Of a DNA stretch of 64,000 bases, positions 1 to 13,349 are shown in pieces. The translations under genes and the position numbers were made by a program. Below the pieces are notes generated by a model. It ran no database searches and was not told where the DNA came from. It saw only the letters and a list, made by a program, of their open reading frames with translations. The stretch is from Tethya wilhelma. Its lineage: Eukaryota; Porifera; Demospongiae; Tethyida; Tethyidae. The stretch's first letter is position 1; every line of letters starts with the position of its first letter. The DNA lies in contig CAXIPT010000002.1 in the NCBI GenBank assembly GCA_964030475.1, forward strand, positions 7,043,381 through 7,107,380, read 5' to 3'.

Positions 1-8
1 GTATGTAG

Positions 9-3000
9 GAGGGAGACTACCCAGCAGCTACCCAGCTTTGTTTGGAGTGCCAGAATGCTATTCAGACCTATAAGCAGTATACCTGTGTTAGGTATTGTTC
101 TCTATCTACTTATTACATCACTATTGTCCTTGTATATCACTTAGTACATGTTCTGATGTTGTTTTAGAGAACTAGCTTCTTCCCTTCAAGACATTCAAAA
201 TGATATTGAGGTACTGCCCTACTATATTGGTAGTAGATATTGATTGTGTAACAGTTACTGTGAATGCTTCCACTACACTTTTACATTAAATTTTCTTGTT
301 TATTTAGCACGAACTCGAAGATGCACTTGGCACTGTGTGTAGAAAGTTCAATGATCATCAATATGACCAAGTTCAACAAGCGTATATGTTGCTAGGAAAG
401 ACACAGGTGAGTGTAATATTACAATATAATGCTAAGATATTTTATCTTGTACTTGCATGTGACTATAGTACAATAATTTAAAATTGGAACAGGGTCACCC
501 TAATTATCTTTATGTACCCCCCCCCCCCCTCTTCTGAGCTATAACCCATGGAGCTAGTATAAGCTCTTATTTGGCAGTGGTATAGGTTCCTGGGTTATGT
601 AGTTTAGTTTATAAACTACAAGCTTACAGTTTGTGTTCAAGTTACCTATATTCATTAATAGTACCTGTATGTACAGTACACACAGACAGTTGTTGACATT
701 CTTGTACCTCTCCTCTAATAGACTGCTGTTGATATTCTATTGATGAAATTCACTACAACCATCCATGATTCAACTTACTCTGTTGTGGCAGAGCATGTGA
801 CGGTAATTTCATGATCGTGCAGTATAATTATGTGGTGAATAGATGTTTAACTTGAACACCCAGGTTGGGGACACCTCAGCTAGTGCCGACAGCCAACAGC
901 AGCTGAAAACACCATACACAAGTCTCTGCAAGGTATATAGTACTGAATGTGCATGTACATGTGTATGTAAGTTAAGCAATTACTGAATTTAGTTGATTAT
1001 TTAACCAGCAAGAATTTCCCAATCTATGTTATGATGTCTGAAAATTGTATTAATATAAAGATGATGACCAAATTGTTCTGTGAATTTTAGCTCATTCCTG
1101 CAGAAGAATACATACCCTGTCTGAAGAAGATTTGTCAGGTATACACGCCTATACTTTGAAGATTAATTAGTAGATAAACTATGTACTTCATTAGAACATG
1201 TAAAGGCTTCAACATTTATATCCTCTACTTAACGAGCCTATAAAATGTTGTTTAAGTTTGATACCCTGCATGTCACTGAGTATACAATATTAGAGATTGG
1301 CACTGTAATGTTAATATAATTTTATGTCCAATCATGTGGAAGATGACCTGCACATGTACGTACATATACCTTGGTAGTGAAACAACATCTGAACCTGCTT
1401 ATTTTTGCCTTGCATGCATCCACATATTGGTCTCTTGTGTGTAGACCTTGTGGAAAGTGATGCATAACTACCACCAAATTAAGAAGTGGCATGAGGCTTA
1501 TGACAAGAAGCATTCAGCTGATATGGATCTGACTTCTGATGAGAACACAGAGGATGCTGAGTCCAGCTTTAACAAGAACTATGTTAGGACGAAGTTGGAG
1601 AATGGTTTACTTCGTGTGTGGAGGGTAGGTTGAGTAGCTACAGTACTGTATGCTCTGCATGCAAAAATCCATAGTTAGTCTATCCTCGTATCAACATACT
1701 TACATGTAACTGATGTCTGTTGCACGAGGATGTGTAGTACAACATACATGTGACTTGTTCTGTACTGTGTAACTTCATTCATGTAGGATGTGCAGCAAAA
1801 AGTGAGACCTTATGTCCTGGCCATAGACATGTCCAGTTTCAAGTATGATGACTTCTTACGAGTACTCAATATTATCAGCAGGTACTGTATACACTGTGCA
1901 ACTTTGTAGTACATCAAAGTATTTCCAGTCTATTACTTTTGTATGACACATCTGTATAGAAAAACCCCAACTGAAAAGTACATACAGTTATCACATGTTA
2001 TGTGTACAACCTTAAAATAGATTAATATCAGTTGGTCGAGAGTTTTGTGGAGAGGGGTCAGACAGTCTCCAGGAGTCTGTGAGACAACAGAGCCTCAAGT
2101 ACTTCAGAAATTTTCACAGGTATACTTGTCTAATTATGTACTGCTTAAATCACTGTTCAGTATTATATAATTGTTATTAGAGCTCGTCTTGATGAACTGA
2201 GAATCTTCCTTGAAAATGAGGCTTGGGAGTTGTGTCCTGTCCGGTCTACATTTACCATACACCAGCTGAGAGTATGTACAAAGATTACAATTTTAGATAA
2301 AATTTAATTATTCTGTACGTTTCATGTAGCTTTGAATGGTAAAGTATTACATTATTCCCTTAAGCATTTTTGTTTCAGACTACCTGTACATATTTTATTT
2401 GATCATACTACTGCAAAGCATTTCTGTTTGTTGTAGGAGTTTCGATTTCTCCGGTCTTTCCCTACATCTCCAGTCAATATTAATTCCTCAAAAATGTCAT
2501 CTCCCTCAAGAAGTGATGGTCAGTTACAGCTCAATACTATCCAAACAATGAGAAAGTTTTCTTTCAGAAAGTGCATTGTCCATTCATGTTTACAGAAGTT
2601 TTGAATAATTATGATTACTCTCGTAAAAAAAGTCAGAATTGTGTGTTTTTATCATTTAAAAAAATCCATTTGAACCTGTAGACTCTAGTCTCTTTTCACG
2701 TTACTCTGCTGATGAAGACCCCTTCGCCCAGCAGGAGGAAGAAGAGGAGGGAGAGGATGTCATTGAGTTTGGAGGGGTGAGTAATGTGCTACCTCTGGTT
2801 GGTAATCTAATGCACATAAACCATTGCATCATATGTGCAACTACTGTTGTATCCATGAAAACCAGTAGTACAAACTACTATTCTCTGCTAGCCTGGTGTA
2901 CGTAGTACTTGTATTATTGATTCACCAAAAGCAGATTAGATATGTTTATCACGGAAGGTTTATCCTGTACCAAGTACAGAAATCAGTAACTGCTCATACC

Positions 3001-6000
3001 TACACATGTTTCGAAATGAAACACAATGTTAAAAGATTGTCGTTGCTATAATTATGCAAGTGTATTGTTGAAGACTTTACTAAGGTATGTTGTACACATG
3101 TACAGGTTGATGACACCGTCAGTGATGATGAAGGAGCAGTAGAGGATGATGATGGTACTGCTTTAAACATACACCTTTCACATTAACTGGTGTTAACTGT
3201 GCTGTCTAATATTATTTGTAGAAAGCAGTAATTTGGATGAAGAAACTGCTCGACGGTAAGTTTACTCATTTTTCCTTTCCTAGAATTGTAGTCGCCATTC
3301 TTTGCATACTTTTATGCTAGGGGTTGGAATATGACTCGGGATAACTGTATATATAGTTATAGTTTGATATTTCATTGCTGTTTATGCTTGTCAGTCGTCA
3401 GCCCAAGCATATGAGAAGACATGATTCAGACAGTGTAACAAGAGGTCCTCTACTAGCAAACACTACACTCAATGTCATTCGATTCTTTGGTGAGTTTTAT
3501 TTGGTCACTGACATGTGCACCGTATTGTAGGTAAATTTGGCAAATTTGTCTAATTTTGACCATCTTTACCAATTCACGAGCAGAAAACACATGCAGGTAA
3601 AGATAGCTTCAGCAGTTTTAGTACTAAAAGACTCCTTACTGTACTATTACAGTCTAAAAGTTCACAAGTTTCTTTCTTTGTAACTAGATAATGTTTTTCA
3701 CTTCCAAAATTGTGTTTAGATTAAAATTTGCTGAATTGTTTGCCTGCCGAATTTTCCTACTATACGGCATATTCAACAAAGTGCACAGTCCATGTTCATG
3801 TTCAGTACTTACAGTCATACATGCTTTTATAAGCAAAGGCAATACCTCATCGTTGATAAGTTTGTGCTATGCTGATATTAGGTAACTACATTCAAATGAT
3901 GAATGTACTGCGAACTATTGCTTTTGATGTTCTGGAGTGTCTCTCCCAACTCTTTGACTACTACTTGTTTGCAGTAAGTTGTTAACCCTTAACTCACATT
4001 CATAGAAAATAATTTGACGAATTATTCTTTGTCTGCCTAGTCATTAGTGTGTTCAATATGCCTCTGGTTGCAACATCAAATGTGAGGTGCCTACACATAT
4101 AGAATATCCTGAAGAAATTAGTACATGCTATTCAAAATAATGTAATATATACTATGCATTGTGGGATCTATACCAGTATAGGGGCACATTGATAAAGCAT
4201 GAATTCTGAATCATGCAGTGCCTGCAAGCTGTGATACAGTGAATTTATTTCTAGATACCGTAATTATAATTATGGTTCAAAAGTACTTTTATGGATGGCT
4301 CTTAGCAACCTTTTTGGTTGAGCAGTATATTGTGCATGTTTTATATTTGTCATTAATTTTATCAAGGACTATTTCTATCTTTCATCCGTAGGTTCATGAA
4401 TTTTTCATTGTAGATCTGGTAGGTCAACATAATTGAATGTAATTAATATGCTAAACATTTTAACTTGTATTGCAACAGATAAGTTCTTCTCAAGAGGACA
4501 TTCAATTGAGTACCAAGTTGAAAACCTCTCTCAAACGAATTTCAGACACACTTATTGTATCTCAAGTAAGTAACCAAGTGTTGCCCACGATCATTTAACA
4601 ACTGTATTTTCTCTTACTGTAGGAGTCAGCAATGCAATCTGTTCTTGGTTAAGATGGTAGTGTCAAGGTATATCTGCAGAATTATAGCACTGTTGTCTAC
4701 TTTCTATTCACAATTCACAGGTACCAAGCCCAGTAGTAAGCATTGTTGGTCAGTTGCACAGCTCGGCTAACCTATTTGGACTTCAATATAGGATGGTTGC
4801 TATTGAATCACTGTGAGAATTAACAGCTGGCATTTCAGTTCAAGAATAATTTTTTTACTATCCTAATAAATATGTAGGATATTCTTGGCATCGCAGTTTG
4901 AGTTTTTGATGCCATATCTCAAGTCCCTTGTGCCAGACTCCAAGCAGAGCTTCTTGACACAGTTTCTCTCTCAAGTAGGTCTTCAATAATGGTAGATCAA
5001 ACAATGAATAAGTGGATAGTGTGGTACAAAGGCTCCATGGGTTCTGTTGATGTGATACTAGTCTGTAGAAGTTTCAAACTGGTATACTTTTTTAGATCAC
5101 CTTTCTTCAGGAAAGCTATGATTGAATTGATTTATAATTATGGTTTTTATGGACATCAAATAATTATTGCTAACTGACCCAGTAAAATTTGCAAGAAATG
5201 GTGGAATTTACCAAAAAAAAAAAACTTTTAGGTGGATTTTTCCCCTAATTTTGCTCTTTAAGTACTCTGATGTAGCTCTTTGTAAGTCTCATTCCAAAGC
5301 CTTTTGCATGCCACTAGAATTATTGAGATTAGTACTCTTTAAATTATGACCATTTTGTTATGTGTTTTGTCATCACTGATTACGTTCATCAATTCATACA
5401 GACAGTCAAGACATCAACAGAGTTACGCAAACCTGTGTACTGTGGCATTGCTTCCAAGTCCATTTCCTATGACCAGGTAAATGGAGTGAACTGTTCGTCT
5501 ATGGTTCACAGTTGTTAGCCAAAGCAAGTCAGCTATTAATTTCATCTCCCATTGTGTTATTGTAGATTCTTCTGTCCATGAACAATGTTAAGTGGGATAT
5601 CAAGGACATCATGTCTCAACATAGTGGCTATGTGGATAGACTATTACAGGTCTTTATTCTAGTGACAGGTCCCTGTACCTAACTATTGTTAAATTATCTT
5701 TAGCTTGTATTTATTTTGGATGCAGGAATTTGCTGCTTTCAAGTCACTGATGTCATCTGTTGACAAGTATGCAGCATGTTACAATATTTTTATACTGCTG
5801 TTAGGGAAATAAGCATATGAAAATGTGTGTGGTTATACTTTCAAGCCAGCTGCATGATAGTATGAAGATTTCACACGCCCACATTAAACTCAAACAACTA
5901 TATTATTTTTAAATTTAACTATGGCTACTATTTTGTGATTTGTATGTCTGAAACATCATGCAGGAATGTTCACATTCCCCGTCAAGCATTGAACATGCTA

Positions 6001-9000
6001 TGGGAGCGAGCAATAACTTTGGCAAACCAAACATTTGTTGAAGGGTGAGTAACATGTCTTCATGCATTATTCATGCATTTGCATTACCACAATAATAGTT
6101 TATTATTATCAAAATTCTTTACTGTAGTTTTGCTCAAGCTAAAAAGTGTAGCAATGAAGGCCGGGCTCTTATGCAATTGGACTTTCAACAGTTTCGAATA
6201 CAAATCGAAAGAATGTCAAATATCAGGTAATATGTGTAATTATTATTGACTTGCATTTACTGTTACTGTAATGTTGCTTCATCAATTTCTTAGACCAATG
6301 CCTGGGCACTCCTATGTGGAGGACTATGTTAAGGCATATTATCTTTCTGAGTCAGACACAGAGCAATGGGTCAGAAAACACCTAGTAAGTCGTGTGTTTA
6401 CAAAATAGCTTAGGTCTATTAGATTATAGACAATAGCTTTATACAGTGGTGTGTAGTGTTTGTTCAAGTCATGTAGCCCTCTTGTGACTTACAGATCCAA
6501 GTGCATGTACTAACAGTGCCATGTACATTGTGGTCAGTACACTAGTATGGTTTGGTGTAATGTGGTTACTTTAGTGTAGCTCTACAGCATATCACAAGTA
6601 TGATAAGCAAGGTTTTGTGTTTCCATCAGTGTATGATGGATTTTGCCGGAAGGGATTTGACCTTGAGCTAAAAGCTACTTTTTCTCCGGACTATAGAAAT
6701 ACAGGCTAGGAAAAAAGTACCCAGACGGCTTGTTTGTTCAGTGCTAGCCTAGGATAGAATGACAGGCTCTACAAATATGGCTAGCTATTTTTAAGATCAC
6801 TTACCAACAACATTGGTATCTGACAAGGATGATACGGCAGTCAATCTATCACAAAAGAAACGTGATAAAGGGAGAAAACTCACTTGTAGGAGTCTGCTTC
6901 TCTATCGTTGTTCGTGAAATACAGCTAGCCAGATAACAATGTTGTTTTTTTATCATGTCTCAACATAGTGGCTATGTGGATAGACTATTACAGGTCTTTT
7001 AATTCTAGTGACAGGTCCCTGTACCTAACTATTGTTAAATTATCTTTAGCTTGTATTCATTTTGGATGCAGGAATTTGCTACTTTCAAGTCACTGATGTC
7101 ATCTGTTGACAAGTATGCAGCATGTTACAATATTTTATACGCTGTTTGGGAAATAAGTGTATGAAAATGTGTGTGGTTATACTTTCAAGCCAGCTGCATG
7201 AAAGTATAAAGATTTCACACGCCCACATTAAACTCAGACAAGTATATTTTTAAATTTAACTATGGCTACTATTTTGTGATTTGTTTGTGTGAAATATCAT
7301 GCAGGAATGTTCACATCCCCCGTCAAGCATTGAACATGCTATGGGAGCGAGCAATAACTTTGGCAAACCAAACATTTGTTGAAGGGTGAGTAACATGTCT
7401 TATGTATTGTTGTCAATTGTCTGTATGTTTATGTAAGTTTATTGTTATCAAAAAATTTTACTGTAGTTTTGCTCAAGCTAAAAAGTGTAGCAATGAAGGC
7501 CGAGCTCTTATGCAATTGGACTTTCAACAGTTTCGAATACAAATCGAAAGGATGTCAAATATCAGGTATGTGTAATATTATATTGATTTGCATTTACTAT
7601 TACTGTAATGTTGCTTCATCAATTTCCTAGACCAATGCCTGGGCACTCCTATGTGGAGGACTATGTTAAGGCATATTATCTTTCTGAGTCAGACACTGAG
7701 CAATGGGTCAGAAAACACCTAGTAAGTCGTGTGTTTACAAAATAGCTTGGTCATAGACAATAGCTTTTATACAGTGGTGTGTAGTGTTTGTCCAAGTCTT
7801 GTAGCCCACTTGTGACTTAGATCCAAGTACATGTATTAACAGTGCCAATATACACTGTGGTTAGTGCACTAGTATATCACTAATATTACACTGTGGTTTG
7901 CTGTAATGTGATTACATTATAGTAGCTCTACAGCATATCACAAGTATTAAGCAAACTTTTGTGTGTCAGTCCATGTATTACATATTTCGCTGGAAGGGAT
8001 TCGACCTTGAGCTAAAAGCTACTTTTTCTCTGGACTATAGAATTACAGGCTATAAAAAAAGTACCCAGACGGCTTGTTTATTCAGTGCTAGCCTAGGATA
8101 GAATGACAGGCTCTACAAATATGGCTAGCTATTTTTAAGATCACTTACCAGCAACATCGGTATCTGACAAGGATGATACGGCAGTCAGTCTATCACAAAA
8201 GAAACGTGATAAAGAGAGAAAACTCACTTCTAGGAGTCTGCTTCTCTACGTTGTTCGTGAAATACAGCTAGCCAGATAACAATGTTGTTTTTTTTGCTAG
8301 CTGGCTGCAAGAATGTGAAAGTCAGAAAAGCGTTGTCTGCGACATCACATGGTAATTGCTTGAGCTAAGCTGGCCAGTGAGTAGGCTGCTTCTCTTTCAT
8401 AAATTTCTTATACCATGACATTGTGCATGTATCTAGCAGTGAACATCAATAACTACATAAAATTATTAGTAATACATTTGTTTGTACTGAAATAAATAGT
8501 AATTTTAATAGTAAGTTGTATTTGCTTTGTTTGTGTCTCTATAGGAATATTCCAGCAAACAGCTTCAGTCTCTGGTGTCTGTTGGTGTTGGTAGCCGAAT
8601 GGGGAAGCGTTCAAGGTAAATGGAGTGAACTGTTCGTCTATGGTTCACAGTTGTTAGCCAAAGCAAGTCAGCTATTAATTTCATCTCCCATTGTGTTATT
8701 GTAGATTCTTCTGTCCATGAACAATGTTAAGTGGGATATCAAGGACATCATGTCTCAACATAGTGGCTATGTGGATAGACTATTACAGGTCTTTATTCTA
8801 GTGACAGGTCCCTGTACCTAACTATTGTTAAATTATCTTTAGCTTGTATTTATTTTGGATGCAGGAATTTGCTGCTTTCAAGTCACTGATGTCATCTGTT
8901 GACAAGTATGCAGCATGTTACAATATTTTTATACTGCTGTTAGGGAAATAAGCATATGAAAATGTGTGTGGTTATACTTTCAAGCCAGCTGCATGATAGT

Positions 9001-10440
9001 ATGAAGATTTCACACGCCCACATTAAACTCAAACAACTATATTATTTTTAAATTTAACTATGGCTACTATTTTGTGATTTGTATGTCTGAAACATCATGC
9101 AGGAATGTTCACATTCCCCGTCAAGCATTGAACATGCTATGGGAGCGAGCAATAACTTTGGCAAACCAAACATTTGTTGAAGGGTGAGTAACATGTCTTC
9201 ATGCATTATTCATGCATTTGCATTACCACAATAATAGTTTATTATTATCAAAATTCTTTACTGTAGTTTTGCTCAAGCTAAAAAGTGTAGCAATGAAGGC
9301 CGGGCTCTTATGCAATTGGACTTTCAACAGTTTCGAATACAAATCGAAAGAATGTCAAATATCAGGTAATATGTGTAATTATTATTGACTTGCATTTACT
9401 GTTACTGTAATGTTGCTTCATCAATTTCTTAGACCAATGCCTGGGCACTCCTATGTGGAGGACTATGTTAAGGCATATTATCTTTCTGAGTCAGACACAG
9501 AGCAATGGGTCAGAAAACACCTAGTAAGTCGTGTGTTTACAAAATAGCTTAGGTCTATTAGATTATAGACAATAGCTTTATACAGTGGTGTGTGGTGTTT
9601 GTTCAAGTCATGTAGCCCTCTTGTGACTTACAGATCCAAGTGCATGTACTAACAGTGCCATGTACATTGTGGTCAGTACACTAGTATGGTTTGGTGTAAT
9701 GTGGTTACTTTAGTGTAGCTCTACAGCATATCACAAGTATGATAAGCAAGGTTTTGTGTTTCCATCAGTGTATGATGGATTTTGCCGGAAGGGATTTGAC
9801 CTTGAGCTAAAAGCTACTTTTTCTCCGGACTATAGAAATACAGGCTAGGAAAAAAGTACCCAGACGGCTTGTTTGTTCAGTGCTAGCCTAGGATAGAATG
9901 ACAGGCTCTACAAATATGGCTAGCTATTTTTAAGATCACTTACCAACAACATTGGTATCTGACAAGGATGATACGGCAGTCAATCTATCACAAAAGAAAC
10001 GTGATAAAGGGAGAAAACTCACTTGTAGGAGTCTGCTTCTCTATCGTTGTTCGTGAAATACAGCTAGCCAGATAACAATGTTGTTTTTTTTGCTAGCTGG
10101 CTGCATGGAATCTGAAGTCAGAAAAGCATGGTAATTGCTTGAGCTGAGCTGGCCAATGAGTAGGCTGCTTCTCTTTCATATATTTCTTATACCATGACAT
10201 TGTACATGCATCGAGCAGTAAACATCAGTAACTACATAAAATTATTAGTAATACATTTGCTTGTACTGAAATAAATAGTAATATTAATAGTAAGTTGTAT
10301 TTGCTTTGTGTGTGTCTCTATAGGAATATTCCAGCAAACAGCTTCAGTCTCTGGTGTCTGTTGGTGTTGGTAGCCGAATGGGGAAGCGTTCTAGACAAAA
10401 ATTACTGGCAACTATTGAAGAATTAGACAGACAAAGATAA
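9..10440 (+). CDS. VPS50: VPS50 / syndetin (CCDC132), C-terminal ~756 codons, 28 exons
   Basis: Subunit of the EARP tether (with VPS51/52/53), which recycles endosomal cargo. Exons: 9-91, 168-210, 308-406, 722-802, 864-932, 1091-1138, 1445-1624, 1787-1881, 2021-2119, 2181-2271, 2437-2518, 2682-2776, 3106-3154, 3222-3255, 3395-3489, 3882-3973, 4392-4418, 4479-4565, 4623-4667, 4721-4812, 4878-4974, 5402-5476, 5566-5649, 5726-5766, 5964-6044, 6128-6226, 6294-6384, 10324-10440. All phases agree. Family signatures are LCLECQNA at the start, [17 protein letters not shown], then NTTLNVIRF, and the DUF2451-type end with [18 protein letters not shown] and [13 protein letters not shown]. The N-terminal third lies before the window. 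An acidic low-complexity linker is coded at 2682-3255. Oddities: the 45-nt exon at 4623 has an in-frame TAA, and the last six exons exist in extra copies (6952-10090), so which copies are spliced is uncertain. Family identity is very secure; the 27-nt and 45-nt exons are less so. Confidence 0.93.
4623..4667 (+). other. VPS50 mini-exon with in-frame TAA
   Basis: This 45-nt exon is flanked by good AG and GT sites, and both ends are phase 0. Read in the gene's frame it has TAA at 4650-4652, in a stretch that otherwise continues smoothly into the conserved VPSP block at 4721. Skipping the exon keeps frame (SQ joined to VPSP). It may be a poison or cassette exon, a CAA-to-TAA allele, or a base-call error. 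Confidence 0.6.
5477..6951 (+). repeat. VPS50 3' exon block, copy A
   Basis: Holds exons 5566-5649, 5726-5766, 5964-6044, 6128-6226 and 6294-6384 plus introns. It aligns to 8616-10090 at a constant offset of 3,139 bp with no indel seen; the one substitution I noticed is near 6453/9592. It lacks the final coding exon, because at 6952 the sequence jumps back into the middle of the first exon of the block. Confidence 0.9.
6952..8613 (+). repeat. VPS50 3' exon block, copy B (diverged)
   Basis: Begins inside the exon that is complete at 5566-5649 (only 6952-6993 remains), then has intact exon equivalents 7072-7112, 7305-7385, 7467-7565 and 7631-7721. A truncated last exon at 8545-8613 is broken just after the GKR codons and abuts intron sequence of copy C. 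It differs from A and C by scattered substitutions and small indels, mostly in introns, while coding changes are few (Ala to Thr near 7082). The internal exon phases would allow in-frame inclusion. Confidence 0.88.
8614..10440 (+). repeat. VPS50 3' exon block, copy C with the genuine terminal exon
   Basis: Exon equivalents are 8705-8788, 8865-8905, 9103-9183, 9267-9365 and 9433-9523, then the only complete last exon, 10324-10440, ending in TAA. Nearly identical to copy A up to 10090. After 10090 it resembles the 3' part of copy B (8300-8612). It starts at the intron donor that follows exon 5402-5476, with no copy of that exon. Confidence 0.88.
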
Positions 10441-11387
10441 ATCTTTAACACTGTACAGCTTAGACTATACTTTGGATTATGTGTATAATTATTAATTTTT
10501 GTTTTTTCAATAATTATTACTAGTAAAATAATTGTTACAATAGCATTAATTTTATTAGTTGATTAATTGTGTTATGAGTGAGCAGCCAAACTGGAGGCTT
10601 AATTAAATTTTGTATGCTGAAAGAGAAATCTACTCTAGATATTTACACAATGTATTATACATAAATTATAACTATAATAGTATGCTTAAAATAAGTTTGC
10701 TGGCTTAGCTATACTTATATAATTATTACGTACAATGTATTATGTCAAGTTGAAGGATTGATAGAGTATGAATACATGCGCTATAAATTTGTGATTGTCC
10801 CATACATGGAGAAGAAGAACCCTAGCTCTTGCATGGGTAGCATGAGCAGAGTCTGACACTATAATATAAAAAGCTGATTTGATTTTTTCCTTATTATTAT
10901 CATCATCATCAAATTTATGTTTATGATTTCAATTTGTCACTTACTATAATAATGTGTGTGCATACACATGTACAACAAACAATGGTTTTATATTGGGCTT
11001 GTGACAGAGAAACATGTGTGCAGCTATATATATTATAGTGACTTTGATGTGGGCTGTTGTACCACATTCTACAATAATTATACGTACGTAGCCAAAATTG
11101 ACCTGATTGATGTTCATGACATTACAGAAAAATCCATTTCAGGATCCAACTCAAGGTTGACAATAATTTTGACTAATAATTACAATTAACGATAAAATGC
11201 GAAAGTACACAATGTCATGTTTATCTATAGGTGTGGTGCTCACTATACTTCCTTCTCATACAGTGACATCACAAAAAAAGTGGAATCATGCAGTTGTCAG
11301 TGTCTGTACTATTAGCATTTTAATTAATAGGGAAAAAGAAAGACTTCATTGTAATAAATTATTGTGTGTCTATCAATCTCCCTCAAA
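10441..11387. other. Intergenic, VPS50 3' UTR and upstream of the membrane-protein gene
   Basis: AT-rich sequence with no convincing coding signal; the short open frames at 10956-11189 and 11197-11424 show no family similarity. A TATATATTATAG stretch at about 11025-11037 could be promoter-like but is not distinctive in this base composition. Confidence 0.5.
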
Positions 11388-12523
11388 ATGTCTCAAAGTA
11401 AGTGGCAATAACTATTATCATTAATTTTTGTGTTCATGTACTCAGTGCTGTAAGCCTTCTTGCTATAGGGCATAATTGACATAATAATAATAATAATACT
11501 GTAATTATATTATTTTCAGGTTTTAGTTTTCGTGAAGGAAATACTGTATGGGAGTTCAGAGTCGACATGTTCAAAGTTTTCATTCTACTCCTGGACATGA
11601 CAAGTGCACTTATTTATCTTTTCCTGAGGGCATTTCATTCATCAGGAGAGAGGAGAGCAGAAGCAATTGGTGCTGTGGTAATATTTGCAGCTTTTGGATT
11701 AATGGGAATGATTGGTATGACCGCAATATCGCTAATTTTGACATTCAAACTTAAAAACAAGCTATACTATATCGTAAATGATGTAATTGTTATTTCTGCA
11801 ACATGTTTGTACTATGTTGGAGATAACTTACCTCTGATTCTTGAAACATACCCTGAAGAGTTTTCTTGTGGTAAGACTTGTGTTGAAGGTGTTCAAACAG
11901 CTGGAAGGTGCTTGCTGATTTCAGCACTAATTCTATTCCGTATATTTCCAATTCTGTTCAAGAAGTGGCTCCAAGTCAGTAAAGTGGAAGTGGTAGAGAT
12001 TGAAGCATCCTCAAAACCAACACTATTTTCTTCAGTATTCATTGTTCATATTTTAGCAATGCTGCTAGAATTTGATGCTGTATATAGCAGTGTATGGGGA
12101 AACTCATTTGTACCAAATGGAACGTGTACACCCAGTGACCTAAGTGGCAGTTGGGCAAGCTGGGGAGTATCGTTTTTTGTTGGATTTGTATTCATTTTAC
12201 TTTACTTTTGTTTTGAGGCTAGCAGACTATCCTCAACATTTTGTAATCGTTTTAAACTGTCTCCAAATATGTGCATATTGCTTTTTGCCTTACTGATCGT
12301 TTGTGTTTTACCTGGGATATACTTGATAGGAGACAATGATGAGCCGATTGGATGTGTCTGTAATGGATTCAACAATGCAACAACTACTTGTTCTGAAGTC
12401 GAAGGATATCAAATAAGATTTGGAATAATGGGAGGAACAATTGTAATGACATTAACAGCTGTCATTGTTTCAGTAGTTTTTTTCATTCAGTATGCCATTG
12501 GCAATAAGACTAACTCCAATTGA
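11388..12523 (+). CDS. Orphan multi-pass membrane protein (337 aa, two exons)
   Basis: Coding exons 11388-11397 (ATG plus seven bases) and 11520-12523, joined across a 122-bp intron with a consensus GTAAGT donor and a TTTTCAG acceptor. The join gives an uninterrupted N-terminus reading MSQSFSFREGNTVWEFRVD before the first hydrophobic segment, so the internal Met at 11567 is probably not the start. About 7-8 hydrophobic segments follow, near residues 22-40, 53-80, 86-105, 130-150, 190-206, 226-246, 254-274 and 303-328. Cysteine pairs (CGKTC; GCVC) and N-glycosylation sequons (NGT, NAT) lie in predicted loops. I recognise no family; it could be a lineage-specific receptor or transporter. A poly(A) signal follows. 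The gene lies between VPS50 and the convergent 3' end of the ferlin. Confidence 0.8.
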
Positions 12524-12593
12524 ACAGACAGTATGACTTTAATTTCTCATAATTGTAATGGTGAGAGTATAAGTTGAGGTATAATTTTATTAT

Positions 12594-12599
12594 AATAAA
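12594..12599 (+). terminator. Polyadenylation signal AATAAA
   Basis: AATAAA lies 71 bp after the stop codon of the orphan membrane-protein gene, in a TATAATAAATC context. Suitable position and hexamer for its 3' end. Confidence 0.6.
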
Positions 12600-13349
12600 T
12601 CATACTTCAAAGTATGTTTGTGTTTTCTACATTATAATGATCAATCATCTATAACTTTGATAGTCAAGATGTCCCACATTAGTCTAGTTTGATGCAGGCT
12701 ACGTAAGATGAAATTTTTATGTTTTGTAGTAGATATAGTTTATAATAATATACCTGCAATAATTATAGTTCATGTACTATATATTTTCTGTCAACATGCC
12801 ACAGCATCATGATCAAAACAACACACATCCAATTGTTAGAGTAAGCCCCTTTGGTGTTTAATATTATTATTCATCATCAGTTTTCTATAATATATCGTAG
12901 ACCCTAATTCATCATTGTTGTGTGTACTAGCTTAAGTGCTCATTCCCATGAGATGAATGCACATATACTACCATTAATAAAAATAAACCTTTCATTATTA
13001 ATAAATATTATTTGTTTACAAAAACTAATATAAACTACCATTATCTGACACATAAAGTGTACGGAACAGTAGACCGTAGAACTTAAGTACCGTAATTCTA
13101 TATATCAATAAAAAAAACTATAACAGCACATTACTAATAAAAAATAATCTGTCATTGTTTTGTTTAAAACAAACACTACCATATCTGACACTAAGTGCAT
13201 GAAACATTAGACTTAAGTACCGTACAATATATACTGACAATGAAAAACCACACCATCTCACTAATATCCTAATGTACCCTTTATAGTTCAATATCTTTTT
13301 TAGCACAAAATTAGTAATATTAGGCACTATAATATTATTATTCTACAAG
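12600..13349. other. Convergent intergenic region with an imperfect tandem duplication
   Basis: AT-rich spacer between the 3' ends of the membrane-protein gene (+) and the ferlin (-). Two imperfect copies of a ~110-140 bp unit occur at about 12970-13110 and 13130-13240; both contain ATCTGACAC and end in CTTAAGTACCGTA. No gene seen. Confidence 0.55.

Noticed and set aside
11197..11424. 75-aa open frame upstream of the orphan membrane-protein gene
   Set aside because: Its frame does not splice into the membrane-protein frame; the ATG at 11388 does.
11548..11754. 68-aa frame overlapping the membrane-protein gene
   Set aside because: Shadow frame; the other frame has coherent TM segments.
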